DNA of 64,000 nt from assembly GCA_020137815.1 (NCBI GenBank), contig CM035359.1:53501-117500 (forward strand). The letters are read 5' to 3'. Position 1 is the stretch's first letter. Each line of letters begins with the position of its first letter. Below are positions 10,846-22,776 of the stretch, one piece after another. Position numbers and translations under genes: made by a program. The notes under the pieces were generated by a model. It worked only from the letters and a program-made list of their open reading frames with translations, had not been told where the DNA came from and did no database searches. The stretch comes from Hormiphora californensis (Eukaryota; Ctenophora; Tentaculata; Cydippida; Pleurobrachiidae).

Positions 10846-11553
10846 TTACCATCACGATATATCTGGTTACTACTCAAAACACGGAATATGATTCATGCCC
10901 TACTTTCTTTACCAACTAACTATTATGATTTAATATGTCTAGACAAATGCTTTGAAGATTGAATAAAGTAAAAACTGCACCATTACGGTGTTTTTCTGGA
11001 TAAATTCATAAAGCCTACTGAACCTGGATCGTTTGATTTTTCAAGAAAACGCCCACGGGATTACCTTGGCTGCAGGAGTTCTTTTATCACCCTCAACGCG
11101 TCTGTTTCTCGTCATTATCTTGTCTTTCTTTAGTCCGAGTGGCCGGTTACGCTGAGAACAGGAAAAATGTTGTTTAAATGTTCTAACCCACATTTACATT
11201 TCTGCACACAAAATAGTCTAGCTAGGCAAGAAAATTGGTTAACAGATCGGTCAGCAGAACAACTTCCAATAGTTGGTCAACTACGCTTTTTATCCAATGG
11301 ATAGACGACAGTTTCTCCTCCTTCTTATACGACATGGCCCGGCCAGTCATATGACGTCGATTATATTGCGTTGCTAAATGAAGTAAGCCAAAGCATACAG
11401 AAATTTTATTGAAATTATTCGAGTTTCAAATTTTGGTGTCAATTTCAGGAGACACGCCTAATCAGTATAAAAGCAATTCCACTTCCAGGGCACTCCAATG
11501 GGTCTCTAAAACCACCCACTTGCCGCTAGTTCCGTCTTCATTTCTCCGATATC
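10846..11553. other. Upstream region of the receptor gene, no gene seen
   Basis: AT-rich DNA presumably holding the receptor promoter. I see no open frame, RNA gene or convincing TATA/initiator pair. Confidence 0.5.
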
Positions 11554-12684
11554 GTCTAGCCAGTAATTAAAGGGAGGGTACGTTGGCCTTCTTTTCACCC
11601 ATAAGTTTAATTTCAATCACTCTGATATTTTGACACAATGTCTGCATGGGTACTCATTCGAGGAATCCGAAGTTTCAAATCATAAAAGTTGAAAGTTCAT
11701 TAATGAACTCAATTTTTCGTTTTTCGGGTTTTTTGAGGTTTTCTCTTGATTAAATTCGATTTTATTATTTTAAAAACCGCCATACAATAGAGCAAGTATC
11801 AACAAATGGCAATCTGCATTTTTATTAAAATTGAATCAAGTTTAGTGGGTGAAATAAGTTATTTAAAGATGATATTTTTTACCAAACATCGATGTTGACC
11901 CGTTTTGACCAGAAATCGGTAAATTCAGGCGCTAAAAATCTGTACGGCCACTACACTTGATCAATTTTGATGTTAGCCGGAATTTAAGCTCTCTATCTTA
12001 AAATTCATTTTTCCGACTGGAATGAATCCAGAATGAACTTGAAAACAGGAATGCTTTTTGGAACCGGAATTTCACAGTCGCCTTCGGGTATCGATTTCCT
12101 TTCAAACGCGACTAATTTGAGCTCAATTGGATCACCACAAGAGACACAGTGTCTAGTTATCTAACCCTAGGTTTGGTCATCTGACACCTAATGAGACGAT
12201 AGCGTCATTACTAAGTGCCAATAACCAGGTGTAACGGTCGAGTATCATGTATCACGTCTGCTAATGAGGATGGTGTACCGATACAGCATCCGTTAAAATG
12301 TAAGCTCTCTTGCTAACACGTCATAATTTGATGGGGATCACATGACTTACCCTAGGCTTAGAAAACGGATCACTGTGATTCTTGTAGTGATCCAATTAAG
12401 CTCAAACTGGTCCTATTCGAAAGGAAATCGATAGCCAAACAAATTTGTGAAACTTTGGTACCGAAATATGGTCCCATATTGGTGTTCATTCAATGTTCAT
12501 TCGGTCGAAAAAAATGAACTTTTATCCAGAGGGCTGAAACTTCGGATTCCTCGAATGAGTAACCATGCAGACATTGTGTCAAAATATCAGAGTGATTGAA
12601 ATTAAACTTCTGGGTGAAAAGAAGGCCAACGTACCCTCCCTTTAATTTGGGCCACGCGGTATGTTACATAGTTACTGGCTAGAC
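11554..12684. mobile_element. Foldback element, about 1.13 kb
   Basis: The left end (GTCTAGCCAGTAA, then AATTAAAGGGAGGGTACGTT and about 100 more bases) is repeated inverted at 12529-12684. The interior is also symmetrical: ATCGATTTCCTTTC at about 12089 pairs with GAAAGGAAATCGAT at about 12419, and sequence around GGATCAC pairs likewise. The whole segment can fold into one long interrupted hairpin. No transposase frame and no clear target duplication were seen. Confidence 0.75.
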
Positions 12685-12902
12685 TGAGGCATGTCGTTGG
12701 TTACAAAGTCACCCCTATTATTGCATATATTGAGTTTTCGCGGAGTGGTAATTTCATTATTATAATTACTAAGACATGACGCGATTCTGGGGTTCCAGTT
12801 AATATATAGTTAGAGAAAGGCGGAGGAGGGAAGGTAGAACGATAGAGATAAAGCGGTATAGAAATCGAGAAACCCGTGTAATTGTAACAAGGTAGCAGCT
12901 AG

Positions 12903-13037
<135 letters not shown>

Positions 13038-13224
13038 AGAGAGAGCTGAGAGAGTGAGAGAGAGAGGAAGAGATGTAGAAAGAGATGGAGAGATGGAGAA
13101 CTATGTGTGTTGACCCTAGTGATAGCCAATACCTGATAAGAGATAGAGCCACGTGATACGAACTGTTGTAAGGAGGCTGTATGAGTTACTAAAAGTTACG
13201 AACACCCTGCACCGTCTCAGACTG

Positions 13225-13740
13225 GAGGAGATAGGAAAGAGAAAGAGATAGGAGAGAGAGAAAGAGATAGGAGAAAGCGATAGGAGAGAAAGAGATAGGA
13301 GAAAGAGATAGGAGAGAGAGATAGGAAAGAGAAAGAGATAGGAGAGAGAGAAAGAGATAGGAAAGAGAGAAAGAGATAGGAGAGAGACTGAGATAGGAGA
13401 GAGACTGAGATAGGAGAAAGCGATAGGAGAGAGAGAGAGATAGGAAAGAGAAAGAGATAGGAAAGAGAAAGAGATAGGAGAGAGACTGAGATAGGAGAGA
13501 GACTGAGATAGGAGAGAGAAAGAGAAGGGAGAGAGACTGAGATAGGAGAAAGCGATAGGAGAGAGAGATAGGAAAGAGGAAGAGATATGAGATAGGAAAG
13601 AGAAAGGAGAGAGAAAGAGATAGGAGAGAGGCTGAGATAGGAGAAAGAGAAGGGAGTGAGAGATAGGAGAGAGAAAGAGATAGGAAAGAGAAAGAGATAG
13701 GAAAAAGGAAGAGATAGGAGAAAGTGATAGGGGAGGTAGA
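13225..13740. repeat. GATAGGAGAGAGAAA satellite
   Basis: About 500 bases of tandem, imperfect units built from GATAGGA plus GAGAGAAAGA or GAGACTGA. Open frames on the complement (Ser/Leu-rich, 13217-13960) are composition artefacts. From 13740 to 14140 I see nothing coding, although the missing 3' exon(s) of the GATA gene should lie somewhere downstream of 14217 on the minus strand. Confidence 0.9.
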
Positions 13741-14141
13741 AAGATATATAAGATGGAGGGATATGAAACAGATAGGAAAAGGGTATTCGAGAGAGATAGG
13801 ACTTCGGAGAGATAACGCCTATAAGGAATTGAGATATAATATCATAGAAGAAAGATGGCGAAAAAAAGATAGCGAAGAGATATATCTCGGGTGAATATTT
13901 AACGAATCCAACAAATTTCGATAGTGTTTTTGAAAAGAGATACCGACTAAGCAGATACATATGCCAACTGAAGAGACATTAGTAATTATTGTGACACTCT
14001 TTACCGCTTACTATAATATGTAGCTGATGAATGAAGTCTCAAGTCGCAGAGATATGAGATACTGACTATTAGACAAACGAATTGTTCCCCCAGTGCAGCA
14101 CGTGTATTATAATAGGTCAAAGGCTTGAATCATGACTATTA

Positions 14142-17100
14142 TTAGTGGCTCGGGGTTCCAGAAAACCAGGCCCAGCTGAAATAACAAATCATCTCTCTTT
14201 CCATATCTCCCCTTACATTATGAAGTTTGTAGTAGAGTCCACAGGCATTGCACACCACCTCCCCCAGATTATTCCGTCTCCATAGTGTGGTTGAGTTAGT
14301 GTTACAGTTGGTACATTTTGAACTTCCTGTGAGAGATAAATAGTTCAATAAACAGATCAGCGAAGTAGGGGCGGGTTGTATTTGGGGTAAAACCTAATTC
14401 ATGGACCACCCTGTAAAACCTAATTCATGGACCACTCTGGATACAGCTGCACTGTGTTTGGAGTAAATTTAGCGCACTAATCTGTAAAATGTAGTTCTGT
14501 GCTTACCGATGTGTTGTTTGGATGTTTTCCGACGTTTCGCTGAGCTCGACATGTAATCCTTGTACCGAAACTCTCCATTAATTGACCTGGAGAAAGAAAC
14601 CATATAATTATGACAAATCCAGCTCTAATACGTTGCATCAAGAATAATTATTGTTGTGTACCAGAAACCGACCGAATCAGGAAATACTGGTCCCTGATTG
14701 GCTGATAACCAGTCACGTGACCTAAATAACAAGTTCTGAGTGGTTTTTACTTGTGTCGGTCGGTTCCTGTTGTGTACATAAAACTTAAAACTACTTGTGA
14801 GAGTGGATCCAATTTGGATCGATCGATATTACTCGACAAAACACCAGACAATTTCTCAATCTGTTAAATCACAATTAGTTCTCACATGAAGGAATTGGGA
14901 GCGTTGTTTTGTGTTGTCTGGCCGGCCCCGGGGGAGGAACTCGGTGATATTGTTGTTATTATTTGGGGTTGTTGCGGAGGTGAGGTTGCCAGGGCAATGG
15001 GATGATGCTGGACCAGTTGCGTCATAGTTGTGGAGGGAGGTGGTGCGGGGATGAGTTTTCGGTGTTTTGGCGCGGAGTCTACCACCTGGAGAACAGATTG
15101 AATTAGCATCGGGTTTGCTTCTTTGTTAAAGACGTTAGGAACCTGGGATCGGTAATGTGGTAAAACGGTAGGAAGTAGAAACCAGAATTTATCTCCGGAC
15201 TCTATAGCACGTGTACTAGACATATACCTGGGCAGTTTGGGCGGATAGGGCAATATCCACTAGCAATTCTGCCATGTTATTGATTCCGTTTTCCTCGCTG
15301 AGATACTTGGAAAGGAGGGATCCGGCCCTTTGCAGTACCTAGTTAGGGAGGTATCTTGTATTACTTTGTAGTTAGGGAGATATATGATTTTAGGGAAACA
15401 AGTAGCCTTGGGTACGATGTCCACTCTCTGTTTGGGGTAGCGTGCACGACATCGTGCGAGAGAGGACAGCGCAGGAGGGCCAGAAGAGAGGGGATATATC
15501 ATACCCAAAAAGGAGTCTGAGTAGGAAGATATGTTAGGCAACGGATAGTCCGTGATAAGCAAGATGAAAATATATGCTATATTTCTCTCTTTGGAAAAGT
15601 GGCGCAACAATTTTACCGACCTCATCGCTGATGCCTTTGTTGGTGATTTCACTTCCAATAGTTGAGAGGTCCCTCAACAGACCAGGATCATTCCTCATGG
15701 GTAGGGGAAACCTGCACGGTGGTATGAAGGGAGAAATAAATCTAATTTTGTGTGGCTGCTGCAAATATATCACGAAGCTGCTTACAATCCACTTGACAAG
15801 ATATAATATATTGATAAACATACCTCAGTAGACTGTTCTGGTAAGAAAGGTGAAGGTTAGAAGCTTGCTTACTCCTGATCCCACTATTTCCAATCACCAC
15901 GACAGGAGAAGCAGTTGGTATCACTGCGGTACTCCTGCATGTGGTAGTGATAGAGGAAGATGAGGTTCTAGCCGTTGGAGCTGCTGTCGATGTACGGAGG
16001 ATAACGTGAGAGGTTTTGGAGTGGTCGGGTGTTACTTTGTGGACGGGTGAGGTTTGCCGGCAGGATTGTTGTTGTTGTTGCCCGCGGGTTATCATCCGGT
16101 TGGCGGGTAGTTTTGGTTGTCCAATGCTCACCACTGTCCTATTAGGTGGAGGAGGCGGTCCTCCGAGGGTGATACTGGGTATCGGGACATGATTCAGGCT
16201 GGCAATCCCACCAGAGGGTACAACACGGACTTGGTCAACACCAGAGGAGGGGACATTTCGTGACGTCGTTATGACGTCACTACCAGACACTGTGACGTCA
16301 TTACCAGAGACTGTGACAGGACGTTGGAGGTTGATGTCACCTGGCGTGTTGCCAATTTTCATCCTCTGTCTGATGCTCGAGACAGTCTTGACGTTTTTGT
16401 CTGGGAGGAGGAAGAAATGAGGTAATATTGGAGGGTTCCATTTGGAAGCATCTTTTCAAAAATATGGAATTAGGTGGTGTTGTAATTCCTGGAATGTTCA
16501 TTTTCCCAGTACAGATCGTTTCTAGAATTAATTAGGTTGTCCCAGAGTAGAGATGAGAGAATCTCTTACTACCAGTTTCCCACAAGAGTCCGGTAAATCG
16601 ATGTTTGACCCTCAATTTCCCCAATCTCTAATTAATGTACTTGTCCGCCGGCCGCCAGACAATTTCCGGCCCTGGCTCACGGCAACCCGGCGGATCAGAA
16701 CATAACTCACCTGTACTACAGTTGGTGTCCAGTGTGTCTAAAATGTCTTGAATACCAGGGTACTGAAGCAGAATATCCAAAATCTCATTTGGTCGTTCCT
16801 CTATGTCCTGGAGGAGATCATTCGCCACCTGCGATAAGTCACTGTCTGAGTGATAATATATAGGTGTGTGGGAGTGTGTGGGGGTATACCATGTATATAT
16901 GTTAGTGTACACACACACAGACACACACCCCCTAATTTATCTCTTCTCCTGTATGAGGAGAATGAGAAGAGATAAATTAGGGGGTGTGTGTGTCTGTGTG
17001 TGTCTGTGTGAAGTACAGCAGCAATTGTGTGGATAACAACACAATGTGATGAAAACATTGAACGTTTGTGTGTATGGTGAGAGAAACAAGGTGTGGTTTG

Positions 17101-18450
17101 ATATGATATCATTACTCTATTGGTGATCACACCCGACTTTGTGTACCACTGTATGGTGCACCATGCATGGTGTACTGAGTCGGGTATAAACTGAACCCAG
17201 GTGATAACATTTCACAATACAGTCGGACCCCGATTTACCGGGTTGCTCGGGGGAAAGGGTTTTGCCCGGTATATCGGGGTGCCCGGTATATCGGGGTCGA
17301 ATACCGTTAATTTCCTATATCGGGGGAATTTTATCCTCCCGGTAAATCGGGGTTCCGGTAAATCGGGGCCCGGTAAATCGGGGTCCGACTGTATATATAT
17401 CAGGAACCGACCGACACAAGTAAACAACCAATCAGAACTCGTTATTTAGGTCACATGACTGGTTATCAGCCAATCAGGGACCAGTATTTCCTGATTCGGT
17501 CGGTTCCTGATAATATACCTGAGCTAGCTCTGACTGATTCATCGGTTTGGATAACACCTCGTGAATTTTATCCAAGTTCCCCATTCCACCTCCTACTGGA
17601 TTGTTTGTGGAGGAGGCTGGTTGTTGTGGAGTGTCCACAGGAGGGATATCCACCAGAGGAGGATCAGCTTGCTCCTGTTTAATTGTCACTGTTTCCTGCT
17701 GTTCCGCGGTACTTGGGGCTCCTTCATTAGCTGCAGTGATGGGTGATACGACTACCTGCAGGAGAGGGGGAGGGGTGTTAGTTCGGGGGTCTTCGTTGTT
17801 ATATTTTGTCAATTAAATTATTGTCTTGATAAAGATTGGGAAAACACACATAAAAATCGAGGATATAATAGAAACACCGACTATGAGGTGAAGGATTATG
17901 GGGGTTGAACAAAATCACACTTCACACTAAAATTTACATGGAAATCAAACTGATAAAAGTCAAACAGTATACAATTATAGGCATATATACGGAATGAATT
18001 CGAAGAGAGAGGGGACAGATAGTTGTATCACGGAAAGAAACATGATTAGATAGAGATTTCGATTGAGAAAGACCACACAAAAAATTGTTTTCATTGCACG
18101 CAACACATAGACATGTATGTGCAAAAAACCACACAATACCACAGAAGGGGTGCTTCAGACACGTGATGGCTAATGCTGCGGGGGAGAGAGATGAAGTATA
18201 AATCCCCTGAAAATCTCCCAAAAATCCCTGAACAACATGCACAATAAGACCCCCTCCTCCCCTATTATAATACCTGATGAATTCCAGTCCATATCTTATG
18301 GTATTTCGTCTCTGGAATGTGGAGGTGTGCCGCACAGAGATACAATCCATCTTCCTTGTCGGAGAGATCCGGGGGCAGGGAGAGACGGAGTCGGGGAGAG
18401 AGAGAACTGCAATCCGTTACCAGGCAAACCGGACCTCCGCTTATACACAT
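14142..18450 (-). CDS. GATA-type zinc-finger protein, probable transcription regulator
   Basis: Nine exons join with consistent phases: 18450-18274 (tentative first), 17755-17519, 16828-16711, 16400-15824, 15711-15621, 15305-15228, 15085-14886, 14586-14507 and 14326-14217. That gives about 556 residues up to the finger. The finger reads CTNC-X17-CNAC ([11 protein letters not shown] between the Cys pairs, then GLYYKLHN), typical of a GATA C-terminal finger; a basic stretch ([10 protein letters not shown]) precedes it. Only one finger is present. The long N-terminal part is low-complexity: Gln-run, Pro-rich, and an IKQE sumoylation-type motif. A helical block ([20 protein letters not shown]) lies near residue 140. 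GATA fingers normally continue with a basic tail from another exon. Here the donor GTAAGG follows LHN, but I did not find the next exon; read-through would stop at 14142. The exon 5/6 join uses a weaker acceptor. Confidence 0.7.
14662..14769 (-). mobile_element. hAT-type palindromic MITE, copy 2
   Basis: Reverse orientation, in an intron of the GATA gene. Perfect 8-bp target duplication TTGTGTAC on both sides, which on the gene's strand reads GTACACAA. It is not next to a recognised splice site. Confidence 0.95.
16905..17015. repeat. CA-rich hairpin
   Basis: CACACACAGACACACACCCC followed by CTAATTTATCTCTTCTC is repeated inverted after a spacer of about 15 bases, in an intron of the GATA gene. 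Confidence 0.8.
17220..17391. mobile_element. TA-flanked CAGTCGGACCCCGAT element, copy A
   Basis: Terminal inverted repeats CAGTCGGACCCCGATTTA, TA on each flank, and internal reiterations of CCCGGTA-ATCGGGG. The TIR start and TA target suggest a Tc1/mariner or pogo-like MITE. It lies in a GATA-gene intron, end to end with a hAT MITE. Confidence 0.8.
17401..17509 (+). mobile_element. hAT-type palindromic MITE, copy 3
   Basis: A 109-bp copy in the GATA gene, lying 9 nt after the 5' splice site of exon 17755-17519 as read on the minus strand. It abuts the TA-flanked element on the other side. No clean target duplication remains. Confidence 0.95.
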
Positions 18451-18780
18451 TTTTCATCGGCTATTATAAACAGAGCCGTGAGTTGTAAGGTTTTAAGATT
18501 TTGTAGTGTGAAATGTAATTGTTAATGTTGATTGGTTATTAGTACCGTTTCTTTCAATTGTAACTAGCCATGTTATATAATATAGCAATGTTATATACAC
18601 TTTAGTTTAGTTTGATGTCAGGAAAACAAATATTAAGTGAAAAATCAACTAAAATAAAATAAATTATAGAGCAATGAAGTTTAAAAAACTAGAACATCTC
18701 TAGTACGTTGACTGAACGATGATAATTCATCCATTTCGAACAAGATAATTATATGGCCCTTTGGAATACGATGTTATAAT

Positions 18781-18889
18781 CAGGAACCGACCGAAACAAG
18801 TAAACAACCAATCAGAACTCGTTATTTAGGTCACGTGACTGGTTATCAGCCAATCAGGGACCAGCATTTCCTGATTTGGTCGGTTCCTG
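18781..18889 (+). mobile_element. hAT-type palindromic MITE, copy 4
   Basis: A 109-bp copy whose right end is separated by one base from the TAG stop codon of the TATDN2 homologue (18891-18893). The start of that gene's 3' UTR is therefore the MITE. No matching 8-bp flanks are seen. Confidence 0.95.
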
Positions 18890-18890
18890 T

Positions 18891-21800
18891 CTAAATGCCA
18901 TACATTTCCGTGACATTCTCCCGGGCCTGCATCAGTACATCATCAAGAGAGATTTCCCTCAACTTTGCAATAGCTTCTCCTATCACAACACCCATACCTG
19001 CAGTAGGTGGTGAAATTAGGGTCAAATTGTTATCCCTGGCATGGCCCCTCGGCAATTATGAGGCAACGTTCGCGTTACAACTGCACCAGCCATACATTAA
19101 CACATCCATCTCTCAAAATGTATTCATTATAAGTTGCTACAATACACAAAATTATATCATCAAAATGAATGTACAGTCGGACCCCGATTTAGGGACACCC
19201 TCGGGGGAAAGGGTCTTGTCCACTAAATCGGGGTGTCCACTAAATCGGGGTGAGCTACATTTGGCCCATAAAAACCTATTTTATGCCCAAAATGCTATAT
19301 TATTAAGACTAAAGACACCTCTAACTGTTATATGCAATATTCATGTATTGATGACATCATCATTTCTGATTAGAAATAGAAAAATATAAAAGTTTTTTTT
19401 TCAAAAAAATGTGAAAAATTTTCTAAGTTATACCAGCCCGTCCGATTTGTGTTTCGAATCGGTGCAGCTTACTGGATGTCCTGTCTAATTAGCGGATTCG
19501 AAACGAACCGATACGTGATACCATGCCGCATCGGGGCACCCTGAGCGGGTGAGGAAGTATCAAAATTTCAAAATAACTTTTTCTCTCAAAATTTATGGGG
19601 AGCACCGATCAAAGCATTGACAATCGTACTGTAAAATTTTGCAAAAAAGTTTTAAAATTTTTTAAAGGTATACCAGCCACATCCGAATCGTGTTTCGAAT
19701 CGGTGCATCTTATCGCATGTCCTGCTGCTAATTAGACGGTTCGGAACGAATCGAAACGTGATCGAATCAAAATTTTGACGCTTGGTGAACTTGTGATTCA
19801 ATGGCCCCATGGGGATCACGTATCGGTTCGTTCCGAACCGTCTAATTAGCAGCAGGACATGCGATAAGATTCACTGATTCGAAACACGATTTGGACGTGG
19901 CTGGTATCTTTTTGAAAAATTTTCAAAAAAATTTCACAAAAAATTTCACAAAAAAAATTCTTGGGGGAAAAAAATCCTGTCCCTAAATCGGGGTGCCACT
20001 AAATCGGGGGACCCTAAATCGGGGTCCGACTGTATCAGCAAACAGCAACTCCACACAATACTAATGAGGTTTAGAAGTCTAATTAGATGACAATTATCCA
20101 ATTACCCATCCCACCAATTAGTACCCTAATTAGGTAATTACCTGGGCTGTTGGTACGAGGATCCTCCTTATCAGCATTCCAGGTACAGGCGGGACGAATG
20201 TAGGGGCTATCAGTCTCAATTAGGATACGATCAAATGGGATTTCCTTAACCACTGACGACAGCTCACTGGTTTTGTACGTCACCAACCCTAAAGAAGGAT
20301 TGGGCACTTTATTACCCAGAAACGAGATTGTGATGAAAAGTGAGTGACATATTACAGTCGGACCCCGATTTAGGGGCCCCCGATTTAGTGGCACCCCGAT
20401 TTAGGGACAGGATTTTTTCCCCCGAGGGTGTCCCTAAATCGGGTTCCGACTGTATAATCAAAGTTATGTACCTGATATTCCAAAGTAAAGGTTAGGAAAC
20501 TGTTCGGCGAGCTCTAAAGCGAGGGAGGGTGATCCAGAATAACTGTGATAGTGTATCTTGTGTTCAACCGGCAACTGAAAGAAATGGTATTTTCTCCTTT
20601 ACAAAATATGGGGTGAGGTGAGGGAGGGTCGGGTGAGGCAAAGAGATGGTATATATGGCACAATCCAAGTTTAAGAAAAAGTCGAACGCGTTTTCATGGA
20701 AACTTAAATTGATGTCACTCACCGTTTCTTTCAGAACTTCAAACACCTCCTTATCAGCACCTCTCCCATGAATAACAACTGGTTTTCCAGCTCTCACTGC
20801 CATCCTTAACTGTTCCACAAACACCTCCCTCTGCCTCGTTTTCCCCTCCTCTCCCCGGTAGAAATCCATCCCTATTTCACCCAGCGCCAAGCACTTGGGG
20901 TGTTCAAGCGCAATGCCAATCGCCAGTAGAATATTTGGAGTGACTTTGGCAGCGTTATGTGGGTGGATCCCGAATGTGCCCCAAACACCTTGTTCCGAGA
21001 GGACGTTCTCCCAGTAGTCGTTGTCTAAAATGGATGGTGGATCGCAGAAACAGGTTATGCAGCCCGCGAAATTGGCGGGAAAATCTCGTTGCCGAATGTA
21101 GGAGTTGAAGGAAAGGTAGTGTTGGCTCCGGGTGTACAGGTAATCAAGATGGCAGTGGGTGTCAATAAATGGAATCTCCGATTTTGGGTACTTTCGTTTG
21201 CCCCGTTTTCGAATCCTGAAGGGTCGTTCTTCTGTTGTTTCATCGGAGGGTGAATCAGATTTACCCGAGTCAGATCCGGAATCAGGAGTTATCCAGACGG
21301 GTGTGGGTGGGGCATCTGGAATATCTTCATCTGGAGAATCTTCTGGGTCTGGAACAATTATCGTTTCTTTTTTCCGTCTCTTACTATCTCTTTCAGGTTG
21401 CGTGGACCTATGACCTAACCGCTGATGAACCTGTCGTGTATCGGAGTGCCACTTCTCAGAGGGAGGGTTAGCAGATAACAATGGAGACCTGCGTCCATAC
21501 TGTGGTGGATGCCTAGGAGGTGACCGGTTACGGAACGCTTCTGGATGCCTTGGAGGTGACCGGTTGCGGCCGTAGTCTTGAGGGTGTCTTGGAGGAGAAC
21601 GGTTGCGGCCGTAGTCGTGAGGGTGTCTTGGAGGAGACCGGATGCCTGGACCGTTTCGTGGAGGAGACCGCTGATGGTAATCTGAATATCTAGGCGGTGG
21701 AAGCCGTGGTGGCGATCGGCCGGGTAACGAGTGTCGACCATGTGGGGGTGATCTGTTTGGGTAACTGTCGCGTTGTCGGGGTGGTGATCTGTTTGGGAAA

Positions 21801-22576
21801 CTATCGCGATGTTGGGGAGGTGATCTGTTTGGGAAACTGTCGCGTTGTTGGGGAGGTGATCTGTTCTTTTCTGAATTTCGAGGAGGGGACCGCCTATCAA
21901 AAGGAGCCTGTTGCCGTGGCGGTGACTTATCCATTAAATTTCTGATACGGGGCGGTGATCTATTTATATTAGGAAGGGGTTCTGAACGTCGGGGCGGGGA
22001 TCGTCGAGGCGGGGATCGTCTTTCAGCAGGATTATCCTGCCTACCGTAGTCAGATGGAGGAGGGCCATAACCATTCTGGCAAGAATTGTACCCATTTTCC
22101 TGTCTATCTGGAACTTGGATATTGCTCTGCCCGAAGTTGGAATTTGGTACAAGACTTTCGTATTCTTTTGCTAGTGACGGTGGTGGGATGTAATCTGGGA
22201 TTGAGATCGGTACACTGTTGTTGAACGGTGGGTTATACCCATTCTGTAGTCCACTATTAGGAGGAGTGGGTATACGACCAGGATTGTTCATTGCAGAGTT
22301 GGTGGGGTATATTTGTGGGAGAGGTGGTATCCCAGTGAGAAAAGGAGGGGGAGGAGGGAGAGTACTCCCCTGTGGTAAATTCCCCTGAGGGCCAGGGTAT
22401 GGTACATTCCCCTGAGGGTATAATTGTTGCGTGGTTTGAGGAGCGTTCCAGGGGTGTTTACCAATGATTTCGTTGTACTGCAAAGAAGGGAGATTGTTAT
22501 TTAAGGGTTATTTAGGCACACGGCAACCAAATTCTGGAAAATAACTAATTTATTATTTAAATGTTCTCACCGGCAT
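18891..22576 (-). CDS. TATDN2-like metal-dependent nuclease
   Basis: Five exons join with matching phases: 22576-22571 (only Met-Pro), 22477-20723, 20574-20472, 20288-20142 and 18997-18891, about 705 residues. The C-terminal third is a TatD domain with the expected metal ligands: HCHLD near residue 443, LGEIGMDFYR, VIHGRG, HSYSGS and ETDSPY. The family hydrolyses nucleic acid with divalent metals. Human TATDN2 is of similar length and also has a long N-terminal extension. Here that extension is disordered and dominated by repeated R/N-RSPPR-H/Q units (about residues 150-330), reminiscent of RS-type regions in nuclear RNA proteins. The last intron carries two TA-flanked elements, and a MITE abuts the stop codon. 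The first coding exon is just six bases. Confidence 0.85.
19174..20032. mobile_element. TA-flanked CAGTCGGACCCCGAT element, long copy
   Basis: The same termini as the 172-bp copy at 17220 and TA on both flanks, but 859 bp long. Its interior contains a second inverted repeat (arms about 19672-19762 and 19817-19905, with GTTTCGAATCGGTGCA and TGCGATAAGA words). No transposase frame was found. It lies inside the last intron of the TATDN2 homologue. Confidence 0.75.
20355..20452. mobile_element. TA-flanked CAGTCGGACCCCGAT element, short copy
   Basis: A 98-bp copy with TA on both flanks, in the TATDN2 intron between exons 20574-20472 and 20288-20142. Confidence 0.8.
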
Positions 22577-22776
22577 ATTTGAAAGAATCGCCAACTATAA
22601 TATCATAACCAAGACATGTGGACCGATCATGATCTGAGGTAGAGAAATGATTTATTAGACAGATAGTGGAGGGTAGCTAAAAGTAAGAGAGACTGCTCAA
22701 AAGTTATACAAATAAATATCTGACAGGTATTTACAGAGCATAAAAAGCTGACACATTCTCCTCGATCGAGAGACTC

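Noticed and set aside
13217-13960. Ser/Leu-rich open frame of 247 residues
   Set aside because: Lies on the complement of the GATAGGAGAGA satellite.
18997-19389. Open frame on the plus strand covering the TATDN2 last exon
   Set aside because: Shadow of the minus-strand last exon plus the TA-flanked element.
21415-21900. His/Thr-rich open frame within the TATDN2 gene
   Set aside because: Another frame of the RSPPR repeat region of the TATDN2 exon; the true frame continues into the TatD domain.
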